A DNA stretch of 64,000 bases from Modestobacter sp. VKM Ac-2986. GTDB lineage: Bacteria; Actinomycetota; Actinomycetes; Mycobacteriales; Geodermatophilaceae. Shown one piece after another: positions 24,023 through 31,228 of this stretch (the stretch's first letter is position 1; every line of letters begins with the position of its first letter). The notes below the pieces were generated by a model that made no database searches, had not been told where the DNA came from, and worked only from the letters and a program-made list of their open reading frames with translations. Where the stretch lies: NCBI RefSeq assembly GCF_026967795.1, contig NZ_JAPVBH010000002.1, positions 434,001 to 498,000 of the forward strand. The letters run 5' to 3'. The position numbers were made by a program, and so were the translations under genes.

Positions 24023-25225
24023 GTGCTCGCCGTCCTCGCCCCCGGTCAGGGGGCCCAGAAGCCCGGGATGCTCACCGAGTGGCTCGACCTCCCGGGCGCC
24101 GAGTCCTTCTTCCGCTGGGCCGGAGCGATCGCCGACGCCGACCTCCTGGGGCTCGGCACCACCGGTGACGCCGAGGCCATCAAGGACACCGCGGTGACCC
24201 AGCCGCTGGTCGTCGCGATGAGCCTGTTCATCGCCCGCGAGCTGGGCGGCATGCCCGGCCCGGTCGTCCACTCCCCGCAGGCCGGCCGGGACGTCGTGAT
24301 CACCGGCCACAGCGTCGGCGAGCTCACCGCGGCCGCGCTGGCCGGCGTGCTGTCGGTCGAGGCCGCCATCGCGCTGACCGCCGTCCGCGGCCGGGCCATG
24401 GCCCGCGCCTGCGCGCAGACGCCGACCGGCATGTCCGCCGTCCTGGGCGGCGACGCCGACGAGGTGCTCGCCGCGATCGAACAGCACGGGCTCGTGCCGG
24501 CCAACATGAACGGCGGCGGGCAGGTGGTCGCCGCCGGCTCACTCGAGGGGCTGGCCGCGCTCAAGGCCGACCCGCCCGCCAAGGCCCGGGTCGTGCCGCT
24601 GTCGGTCGCCGGGGCCTTCCACACCTCCTACATGGCACCGGCCCGCGAGGAGCTCGAGGCCCTCGTCGGTGGCCTGCGCCCGGCCGACCCGAGCCGGCTG
24701 CTGCTGTCCAACGCCGACGGCGCCGCGGTCACCAGCGGTGCCGAGGTCGTCTCCCGGCTGGTCAGCCAGGTCACCAGCCCGGTGCGCTTCGACGCGTGCC
24801 TGGCCACCCTGCGCGACCTCGGGGTCACCGCGGTGCTCGAGCTGCCCCCGGCCGGCGCCCTGGCCGGCCTGGCCAAGCGGGAGTGGAAGGGCGCCGGCAT
24901 CGAGGTGCTGGCGCTGACCGGCCCGGCCGAGCTGGAGCGCGCCCGCGAGCTCATCGCCGCCGAGCGCGGTCGCGCCGAGGCCGAGCACTCCCCCGACTGG
25001 CGCGTGGTCGTCTCCCCGGCCCGCGGGACCGTCGTCCCGGCCGAGGTGCCCGAGGGCACCCACGTACCGGCCGGCACCCCGCTGGGCCGCATCCGCAGCC
25101 GCCGTGAGGAGGTCGTCGTCTCCGCCGGGTACGACGGCGTGCTCGCCGAGTGGCTCGTGCAGGACGGCGACCTCGTGGACGCCGGAGACCCGCTCGCCCG
25201 TCTCTACCCGGAGGAGTCCCGATGA
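24023..25225 (+). CDS. fabD: Malonyl-CoA:ACP transacylase with lipoyl-like C-terminal extension
   Basis: This 400-residue protein has a malonyl-transferase core in residues 1-320. GQGAQ (8-12), nucleophile S97 in GHSVGE and H200 in GAFHTS are the expected residues, and it would transfer malonate to the ACP at 26281. Unlike typical FabD (about 310 residues) it continues with residues 326-397, which read like a biotinyl/lipoyl hammerhead: VVVSPARGTVV, then EEVVVSAGYDGVL, then VQDGDLVDAGDPLARL. The lysine that would carry lipoate is replaced by Arg (R360/R361), so it is probably an unmodified structural domain. I chose GTG 24023; the upstream frame lacks conservation. The stop overlaps the fabH start by 4 bp. 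Confidence 0.88.
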   Translation: MLAVLAPGQGAQKPGMLTEWLDLPGAESFFRWAGAIADADLLGLGTTGDAEAIKDTAVTQPLVVAMSLFIARELGGMPGPVVHSPQAGRDVVITGHSVGELTAAALAGVLSVEAAIALTAVRGRAMARACAQTPTGMSAVLGGDADEVLAAIEQHGLVPANMNGGGQVVAAGSLEGLAALKADPPAKARVVPLSVAGAFHTSYMAPAREELEALVGGLRPADPSRLLLSNADGAAVTSGAEVVSRLVSQVTSPVRFDACLATLRDLGVTAVLELPPAGALAGLAKREWKGAGIEVLALTGPAELERARELIAAERGRAEAEHSPDWRVVVSPARGTVVPAEVPEGTHVPAGTPLGRIRSRREEVVVSAGYDGVLAEWLVQDGDLVDAGDPLARLYPEESR

Positions 25226-26190
25226 CCCCCATCACCCTGCGCAAGGGCGCACCCGGCGCGCAGATCCTGGGCCTCGGGTCCTACCGGCCGCGCCGCCGCG
25301 TCACCAACGACGAGCTGGCCACGATGATGGACACCAACGACGAGTGGATCCAGAGCCGCGTCGGCATCGCCGAGCGCCGCTGGGCCTCGGAGGACGAGAC
25401 GCTGGTCGAGATGGCCGTCGCCGCCGGTGGCAAGGCGCTGGCCGCCAGCGGCCTGGACCCCGAGGACGTCGACCTGGTCATCCTGGCCAGCGCCAGCCTC
25501 ACCGCGCCGATCCCGGGCATCGGCCCGCAGGTCGCCCACCGCCTCGGCATCCCCCGGCCGGGCGCCTTCGACCTCAACGCCGGGTGCGCCGGGTTCTGCT
25601 ACGCCCTGGGCGTGGCCAGCGACGCCATCCGCAGCGGGGACGCCCGCAACGTGCTGGTGGTCGGGGTCGAGCGGCTCACCGACGTCACCGACCTCACCGA
25701 CCGCACCACCGCGGTGATCTTCGCCGACGGCGCGGGTGCGGCCGTGGTCGGCGCCTCCGACTCCCCCGGCATCGGCCCGGCCGTGTGGGGCAGCGACGGC
25801 GACCAGTACAGCGCCATCGAGATCGCCGCCGGCAGCTCGACCATGACCATGGCCGGCCAGGCCGTCTACCGGTGGGCGACCACCAAGCTCACCGAGACCC
25901 TCGTCGAGGCGATGGACGCCGCCGGGGTCACCGCCGCCGACATCGACGTCTTCGCCCCGCACCAGGCCAACCTGCGGATCGTCGAGTCGATGGCCAAGAA
26001 GCTCGGCCTGTCCGAGGACACCGTCATCGCCCGCGACATCGTCCAGTCCGGCAACACCTCGGCCGCCTCCATCCCGCTGGCGCTCACCGCGCTGCAGGAG
26101 TCCGGCGAGGCCGGGTCCGGCGACCTGGTGCTGGTGCTGGGCTACGGCGCCGGCCTCACCTTCGCCGGCCAGGTCCTCCGCCTCCCCTGA
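25222..26190 (+). CDS. fabH: 3-oxoacyl-ACP synthase III
   Basis: A 322-residue initiating condensing enzyme that joins acetyl- or short branched acyl-CoA to malonyl-ACP. The Cys-His-Asn triad is C122 (NAGCAGFCYAL), H247 (APHQANLRI) and N278 (SGNTSAAS). The length is normal. Its ATG overlaps the fabD stop (ATGA), indicating coupled translation. It completes the Streptomyces-like order fabD-fabH-acpP-fabF. Primer preference (straight or branched) cannot be read from the sequence with confidence. Confidence 0.94.
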   Translation: MTPITLRKGAPGAQILGLGSYRPRRRVTNDELATMMDTNDEWIQSRVGIAERRWASEDETLVEMAVAAGGKALAASGLDPEDVDLVILASASLTAPIPGIGPQVAHRLGIPRPGAFDLNAGCAGFCYALGVASDAIRSGDARNVLVVGVERLTDVTDLTDRTTAVIFADGAGAAVVGASDSPGIGPAVWGSDGDQYSAIEIAAGSSTMTMAGQAVYRWATTKLTETLVEAMDAAGVTAADIDVFAPHQANLRIVESMAKKLGLSEDTVIARDIVQSGNTSAASIPLALTALQESGEAGSGDLVLVLGYGAGLTFAGQVLRLP

Positions 26191-26280
26191 CACACTCCGA
26201 CCTCGCCGGGACACCCGTCCCGGTCGACGGCGACAGCTCGTGAGGGCCGCCGCCACATCCAGCACAGAGAGGACCCCCAC

Positions 26281-26526
26281 GTGCCCAGCACTGCAGAGAT
26301 CCAGGCCGGCCTCGGCGAGATCCTGGAGGAGGTGGCCGGCGTGACCCCCGCCGACGCCACCCCGGAGAAGTCCTTCACCGACGACCTGGACGTCGACTCG
26401 CTGTCCATGGTCGAGATCGCCACCGCGGTCGAGGACAAGTTCGGCGTCGCCATCCCCGACGACGAGCTCGCCAACATCAAGACCGTCGGCGACGCCATGT
26501 CCTACATCGAGAAGAACCAGGGCTGA
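26281..26526 (+). CDS. acpP: Acyl carrier protein
   Basis: An 81-residue acidic helical protein carrying growing fatty acyl chains on a 4'-phosphopantetheine. The attachment serine is S40 in the motif DLDVDSLSMVE. The fold VGDAMSYIE at the end fits type II ACPs. The GTG start at 26281 follows GAGAGGA. It lies between fabH and the condensing enzyme, 90 bp after fabH. It is shorter than mycobacterial AcpM, lacking the extended tail. Confidence 0.95.
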   Translation: MPSTAEIQAGLGEILEEVAGVTPADATPEKSFTDDLDVDSLSMVEIATAVEDKFGVAIPDDELANIKTVGDAMSYIEKNQG

Positions 26527-26587
26527 TGAAGGACCCCGTCGCCCCCCAGGACGCGCTCCGCACGCCCCGGGACCCTGCGACGGGGCC
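26527..26587 (+). repeat. Stop-proximal GC-rich hairpin repeat, copy F
   Basis: It begins immediately after the acpP stop codon. The arms CCCCGTCGC (in 26531-26542) and GCGACGGGG (26577-26585) pair over 9 bp. The core is more diverged than in copies B and C. It may be an attenuating hairpin inside the operon, since the next gene has the same orientation. Confidence 0.6.
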
Positions 26588-26642
26588 GATCCAGCACTCC
26601 CCCCGGCCGACCGGCCAGACAGTCCCAGGAAGGAACGTCCCC

Positions 26643-27884
26643 ATGAGCACGCCCACCGCCGACGTCGTCGTCACCGGGCTCGGTGCCACCACGCCCCTCG
26701 GTGGGGACGTGCCCTCCACCTGGGAGGCACTGCTGGCCGGCCGGTCCGGGGTCAGCCGCATCACCGACGACTGGGCCGGGCAGTTCCCGGCCCAGCTCGT
26801 CGCCCGCCTGGCCAGCGAGCCCGGCGAGACCCTCGACCGGGTGCGCATGCGCCGGCTCGACCGCAGCCAGCAGGTCGCCGTCGTCGCCGCCGAGGAGGCC
26901 TGGCGCGACGCCGCGGGTGCCGACTCCGGCGTCGCCCCCGAGCGGATCGCCGTCGTCTTCGGCACCGGCATCGGCGGCGCGCTGACCCTGCTGGACCAGG
27001 ACGACATCCTGGAGGAGAAGGGCCCCAAGCGCGTCTCCCCCTTCACCATCCCGATGCTCATGCCCAACGGCCCGGCTGCCGCCGTCGGGCTGGCCGTCGG
27101 CGCCCGCGCCGGCGTGCACGCCCCGGTCAGTGCCTGCGCCTCCGGTGCCGAGGCCATCCGCTGGGGCCTGGACCTGCTGCGCCTGGGCCGCGCCGACATG
27201 GTCGTGGTCGGTGGCACCGAGGCCTGCGTGCACCCCCTCCCGATGGCCGGCTTCGCCGCGATGCGCGCCATGAGCACCCGCAACGACGAGCCCGAGCGCG
27301 CCTCGCGCCCCTTCGACAAGGGCCGCGACGGCTTCATCCTCGGTGAGGGCGCTGCGGCGCTCGTGCTCGAGCGCGCCGACGCCGCCAGGGCCCGCGGCGC
27401 GAAGGTCTACGCCACGCTCGCCGGTGCCGCCGGCACCTCCGACGGCTACGACCTCGTCGCCCCGCACCCTGAGGGCGAGGGTGCTGCCCGCGCGATCGGC
27501 GCGGCCATCCGCGACGCCGGGCTGACCGCCGCCGAGATCGGCCACGTCAACGCCCACGCCACCTCCACGCCGCTCGGTGACACCGCCGAGGCGACCGCCA
27601 TCCACGACGCGATCGGTGACCACACCCTGGTCACCGCCACGAAGAGCCAGACCGGCCACCTGCTGGGTGCCGCCGGTGCGCTGGAGTCGGTGTTCGCCAT
27701 CCTGGCGCTGCGCGACCAGGTCGTGCCGGCGACGGCGAACCTCGACGACCTCGACGACAACCCGGCCGTGCAGGCGCTGGACATCGTCCGGGGCGAGGCC
27801 CGCAAGGCGACCTTCGACGCCGTCCTCAACGACTCGTTCGGCTTCGGCGGCCACAACATGGCCGTGGTGTTCACGAAGGCCTAG
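26643..27884 (+). CDS. fabF: Beta-ketoacyl-ACP synthase II (FabF/KasA type)
   Basis: A 413-residue elongating condensing enzyme. The active-site residues are C165 (PVSACASGAE), H305 (NAHATSTP), K334 and H339 (ATKSQTGHLLGAAG), with the C-terminal FGFGGHN loop. It would elongate acyl-ACP with malonyl-ACP. Mycobacteria carry kasA and kasB side by side here; this window has a single copy. The ATG at 26643 follows AGGAAGGA. It lies downstream of acpP and upstream of accD. Confidence 0.95.
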   Translation: MSTPTADVVVTGLGATTPLGGDVPSTWEALLAGRSGVSRITDDWAGQFPAQLVARLASEPGETLDRVRMRRLDRSQQVAVVAAEEAWRDAAGADSGVAPERIAVVFGTGIGGALTLLDQDDILEEKGPKRVSPFTIPMLMPNGPAAAVGLAVGARAGVHAPVSACASGAEAIRWGLDLLRLGRADMVVVGGTEACVHPLPMAGFAAMRAMSTRNDEPERASRPFDKGRDGFILGEGAAALVLERADAARARGAKVYATLAGAAGTSDGYDLVAPHPEGEGAARAIGAAIRDAGLTAAEIGHVNAHATSTPLGDTAEATAIHDAIGDHTLVTATKSQTGHLLGAAGALESVFAILALRDQVVPATANLDDLDDNPAVQALDIVRGEARKATFDAVLNDSFGFGGHNMAVVFTKA

Positions 27885-27945
27885 ACGAAGGACCCCCTCG
27901 CCCCCCACCACTCGCTCGCTCGCGGCGGGCCCCTGCAAGGGGGCC
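27885..27945 (+). repeat. Stop-proximal GC-rich hairpin repeat, copy C
   Basis: It begins right after the stop codon of fabF. GGACCCCCTCGCCC pairs with the 3' arm GCAAGGGGGCC around a core with CCACCACTCGCTCG and GCTCGCGGCGGG. It is the closest match to copy B (14683-14743). It lies in the spacer before the ribosome binding site (GAGGAG) of the accD gene. Confidence 0.8.
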
Positions 27946-27974
27946 GAACCGCCTCTCGCTCTGAGGAGCTGTTC

Positions 27975-29387
27975 ATGACCACCGTGCACGCCGACCCCCC
28001 TGCCACCACCGTCGACCCCCGGGACCCCGAGCACCGCCTCGCGCAGTTCTTCGACGCCGGGTCGCTGCAGCTGCTCGCCGCCCGCGACACCTCCGGCGTG
28101 CTGGCCGCCCGCGGCACGGTGGCCGGCTCGCCGGCGATCGCCTACTGCACCGACGCCACGATCATGGGCGGGGCGATGGGCCTGGACGGGTGCCGGCACA
28201 TCGTCGACGCCATCGACGCCGCCCTGCGGGAGCGGGTGCCGGTCGTGGGCATCTGGCACTCCGGCGGTGCGCGGCTGGCCGAGGGCGTCGTCGCCCTGCA
28301 CGCGGTCGGTGAGGTGTTCGCCGCGATGGTCCGCGCCTCGGGCCGGATCCCGCAGGTCTCCGTGGTCCTGGGTGCCGCTGCCGGTGGCGCCGCGTACGGC
28401 CCGGCGCTGACCGACCTGGTGATCATGAGCCCGGCTGGCCGCGTCTTCGTGACCGGCCCGGACGTCGTCCGCTCGGTCACCGGCGAGAACGTCGACCAGG
28501 AGCAGCTCGGTGGGCCCGACACCCACGGCCGGCGCTCCGGCGTCGTCCACGTGGTGACCGAGAGCGAGGCGGAGGCGCTGGAGACGGCCCGGACGGCGGT
28601 CGACCTGCTCGCCGCCCAGGGCACCTTCGCCCCCGCCGAGGGCGAGCCGGCCGTCGACCTGATGAGCCTGCTGCCCGAGCAGCGCAACCGCGCCTACGAC
28701 GTCAAGCCGCTGGTCGCCCAGCTGCTCGACGGCCCCGGCCTGGAGCTGCACCCCCGCTTCGCGCCCAACGTCGTCACCACGCTGGGCCGGCTCGCCGGGC
28801 GCACCGTGGGCGTCGTGGCCAACAACCCGCTGCGACTCGGCGGCTGCCTGGACTCCGCCTCGGCGGAGAAGGCCGCCCGCTTCGTGCGGATGTGCGACGC
28901 CTTCGGGGTGCCGCTGGTCGTGCTGGTCGACGTCCCCGGCTACCTGCCCGGCGTGGGCCAGGAGTGGGACGGCGTCGTGCGCCGCGGCGCCAAGCTGCTG
29001 CACGCCTTCGCCGAGGCGGTGGTGCCGCGGGTGACGCTGGTGACCCGCAAGTCCTACGGCGGTGCCTACATCGCGATGAACGCCCGCTCGCTGGGCGCGA
29101 CCGCGGTGTTCGCCTGGCCCGGCGCCGAGGTGGCCGTCATGGGCGCCAAGGCCGCAGTCGGGATCCTGCACCGCAAGAAGCTGGCCGCGGCGCAGCCCGG
29201 TGAGCGGGAGGCGCTGCACGCGCAGCTGGCCGCCGAGCACGAGGCGATCGCCGGGGGTGTGGCCAAGGCCCAGGAGATCGGCGTGGTGGACGAGGTCGTC
29301 GACCCCTCGGACACCAAGCGCCGGCTGGTGGCCGCACTGGCCGAGGCGCCGTCCGGCCGCGGGGCACACGGCAACATCCCGCTCTGA
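27975..29387 (+). CDS. accD: Acyl-CoA carboxylase beta subunit (AccD6-like)
   Basis: A 470-residue carboxyltransferase subunit that moves carboxyl groups from biotin to acetyl- or propionyl-CoA, producing malonyl- or methylmalonyl-CoA. The oxyanion-hole glycine pairs are in VLGAAAGGAAYGPALTD (N domain) and TRKSYGGAYIAMN (C domain). The length equals mycobacterial AccD6, which likewise closes the fab/kas cluster. The biotinylated alpha subunit is not in this window. The ATG at 27975 has GAGGAG upstream. Gene-order and family-length match support AccD6; the acyl preference is inferred only. Confidence 0.93.
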   Translation: MTTVHADPPATTVDPRDPEHRLAQFFDAGSLQLLAARDTSGVLAARGTVAGSPAIAYCTDATIMGGAMGLDGCRHIVDAIDAALRERVPVVGIWHSGGARLAEGVVALHAVGEVFAAMVRASGRIPQVSVVLGAAAGGAAYGPALTDLVIMSPAGRVFVTGPDVVRSVTGENVDQEQLGGPDTHGRRSGVVHVVTESEAEALETARTAVDLLAAQGTFAPAEGEPAVDLMSLLPEQRNRAYDVKPLVAQLLDGPGLELHPRFAPNVVTTLGRLAGRTVGVVANNPLRLGGCLDSASAEKAARFVRMCDAFGVPLVVLVDVPGYLPGVGQEWDGVVRRGAKLLHAFAEAVVPRVTLVTRKSYGGAYIAMNARSLGATAVFAWPGAEVAVMGAKAAVGILHRKKLAAAQPGEREALHAQLAAEHEAIAGGVAKAQEIGVVDEVVDPSDTKRRLVAALAEAPSGRGAHGNIPL

Positions 29388-29400
29388 CGACGGACGTGAC

Positions 29401-29435
29401 GCGGCCCGGCCCCTCTGCGGAGGGGGCCGGGCCGC
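29401..29435 (+). terminator. Terminator after accD
   Basis: A 13-bp perfect hairpin, arms 29401-29413 and 29423-29435, starts 13 bp past the accD stop codon. It marks the end of the fatty-acid cluster. No T run follows. Confidence 0.75.
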
Positions 29436-29476
29436 AGTCCGTGGTGCTGGTCCGCCACGGCAGCACGCGGTGGACC

Positions 29477-29535
29477 GGCCCTGCCGCAGGGCCCCGCGCC
29501 GAGCCTGCGAGGCGTGGGGGCGGCAGGGTCCTCCC
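29477..29535 (-). repeat. Stop-proximal GC-rich hairpin repeat, copy D
   Basis: It starts at the stop codon of the DUF3145 gene. The outer arms GCCCTGCCGC and GCGGCAGGGT pair over 10 bp, with a CCCCACGCCTCGC / GGCGCGGGG core. Same family as A, B, C and F. Confidence 0.65.
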
Positions 29536-30033
29536 TCAGACGACCTGGTGCAGCCAGGTGACGGGGGCGGCGTCGCCGGCGTGGCGGTAGGCCTCGAGGT
29601 CCTCGTCCCAGGCGGCGCCCAGCAGCGTGTCCACGCCGTGCCGGAAGGCCTCGACCGAGGAGGCGGTGGCCGCCAGGTGCCGCAGCTGCTGCTCGCTGAT
29701 GACGAGGTCGCCGTTGGCGCTCACCGGGGAGCGGTGCACGCCGCGGCCGGGCACGTAGGACATGCGCTCGCCGTCGTTGCCGTGGCTGGCCTCCTCGGTG
29801 ACCTCGAAGCGCAGCATCGGCCACTGCTTGAGGGCAGCGACCAGCTTCGCCCCGGTACCGGGGACCCCCGTCCAGGCGACCTCGGCACGGTAGGCACCGT
29901 GCGCCATGGGCTGGTCAGCCCATGACAGGGACACCGGCGCGCCGACGACGCGCTCGAGCGCCCACTCGACATGCTGGCAGAGAGCCTTCGGGCACGAGTG
30001 CACGAAGACGACACCCTGGGTTGACCGCTGCAC
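29536..30033 (-). CDS. DUF3145 family protein
   Basis: A 165-residue protein of the actinobacterial DUF3145 family. The start VQRSTQGVVFVHSCPKALCQHVEWAL contains the family hallmark VVFVHS and CQHVEWA, and the end TSLLGAAWDEDLEAYRHAG-like block is typical (LLGAAWDEDLEAYR). No catalytic residues or membrane segment are apparent. The function is unknown. I selected GTG 30033 because GGAGGTG lies 7-13 bp upstream; the longer frame to 30303 is not conserved. It faces the accD end in convergent orientation. Confidence 0.9.
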   Translation of the reverse strand: MQRSTQGVVFVHSCPKALCQHVEWALERVVGAPVSLSWADQPMAHGAYRAEVAWTGVPGTGAKLVAALKQWPMLRFEVTEEASHGNDGERMSYVPGRGVHRSPVSANGDLVISEQQLRHLAATASSVEAFRHGVDTLLGAAWDEDLEAYRHAGDAAPVTWLHQVV

Positions 30034-30343
30034 GGCGCACCTCCATCGACTCGACTGACTCCGTCTTCCCCAACGGACCTGTCGTGCGGTGGACTGCTCT
30101 CGTACCTCGGCGGCTCTCAGAGCGACCGGTTGAGAGTTTGCCGGATCATGACCCGGTAGCGCCAGCCCGAGTTGCTCCCGCTGAGACGTCTGGGACGCGA
30201 GTGGTCCAGCGAGACGCGCATCTTCGCAGCTCAGCGACGATCTTGTTGCGACACGTGGACGATCCCACCTGGGATCGTCCATCTGTCGCGGAGGACGGAG
30301 CACCTCGACGACCGCTCTGACGACACCGTTAGCGTGGACACCT
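30034..30343. other. Intergenic region between DUF3145 and tRNA-Met
   Basis: About 310 bp, noticeably richer in A/T than its surroundings. It must contain the DUF3145 promoter (leftward) and a tRNA promoter (rightward); TTAGCGT at 30329-30335 is a candidate -10 for the tRNA, with no clear -35. No ORF is convincing. Confidence 0.45.
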
Positions 30344-30417
30344 GGGGCGGTAGCTCAGCCGGTCAGAGCATGGGACTCATAATCCCTGGGTCGTGGGTTC
30401 GAGCCCCACCCGCCCCA
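30344..30417 (+). tRNA. tRNA-Met (anticodon CAU)
   Basis: A 74-nt cloverleaf. The acceptor GGGGCGG pairs with CCGCCCC and the discriminator is A. The anticodon loop is CTCATAA (anticodon CAT) on the stem TGGGA/TCCCT. The T arm has GTGGG TTCGAGC CCCAC. The Watson-Crick first acceptor pair (G1-C72) argues against initiator tRNA, so elongator Met is likely; a lysidine-modified Ile tRNA cannot be excluded from the anticodon alone. Confidence 0.92.
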
Positions 30418-30904
30418 CCGCAGACCTCGTCGCCGACCTGATGGTCCGGCTCACCCCGTGGCTCCCCGTCGACGCCAGGCGCAGTGCCGGGGTCCGGTGA
30501 CGGCGTCCCGGACCCCGACCGACGCGGACTCCCGTGACCACGCACCGGACCCCGACCGGGTCCGTCGACCCGACGAGGTCCTGGTGCCGTTCGGGCAGTG
30601 GGGCCCGGGGTCGACGGCGGCACTTCGTCGGCCGACCCACCTCGCCTCCTCCGCGGTCGGAGTTCGCCCCACCGGTAACACGCAACCCATCGGCATCAGC
30701 CGTCAGCCAGCTGCTGGCGAACAGCTCTCGGTAGTGGCACCGTCACTGGGAGCAACGTACGACTGACCCCGGCACGGCTTCGCGCCTGTGCTCACGTCCC
30801 ACCGCTCCGGCGTCACTGCTGCCGCCGACCACGTCCGCCCTCGACGGCGACGACACCCACCCCCCGCCTTGCCTTCCGCTGCTCCGCCTGACGAGAGGAC
30901 GCCC
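30418..30904. other. Non-coding stretch upstream of the GH16 gene
   Basis: About 487 bp after tRNA-Met. The short frames here (for instance 30458-30766) show no protein-like composition and no ribosome binding site. It presumably holds the promoter of the small ORF/GH16 pair. I see no repeat or strong hairpin. Confidence 0.5.
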
Positions 30905-31228
30905 GTGACCACCGACACCGTCACCGCGTTCGACGCCGACCGCCGGCAGGTCTCCGCCGAGGAGATCGAGCTCCCCGACGCGCCCCTCGTCGCGCTCGTC
31001 GACCGGGTCGCCGCCGTGAGCCGGAGCAGTCGACCTCCCCATCCCCAACCGCCTCGGAGGACCCTGACCGTGTACGCCGACCTGCGCTGCCGCCTCGCCG
31101 GCAGCCGTCGCACCGCCCTCGAGCTCGACGACGCCCAGTGCTGGACGACCACCACCCCGGCCGGGCGGGTCCACGCCGACGCCGCGACGACCGCCCAGCT
31201 CCTCGTCGACTCGCGCAGCGCGTCATGA
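30905..31228 (+). CDS. Small hypothetical protein coupled to GH16
   Basis: A 107-residue frame from GTG 30905, preceded by AGAGGACGCCC. It has no recognised domain. The C-terminal part reads as a compact Asp/Arg-rich protein (RCRLAGSRRTALELDDAQCW, then TTPAGRVHADAATTAQLL), without a signal peptide or membrane helix. Its stop TGA overlaps the GH16 ATG (ATGA), which suggests coupled translation and is the main reason to accept it. It could instead be a leader frame with no protein function. Confidence 0.5.
   Translation: MTTDTVTAFDADRRQVSAEEIELPDAPLVALVDRVAAVSRSSRPPHPQPPRRTLTVYADLRCRLAGSRRTALELDDAQCWTTTTPAGRVHADAATTAQLLVDSRSAS

Noticed and set aside
26502-29369. 955-codon minus-strand frame opposite fabF and accD
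   Set aside because: Shadow frame; low-complexity His/Asp/Gly/Arg composition, opposite two conserved enzymes.
30458-30766. 102-codon frame after tRNA-Met
   Set aside because: No ribosome binding site, no protein-like pattern; Arg/Pro/Thr-rich shadow composition.
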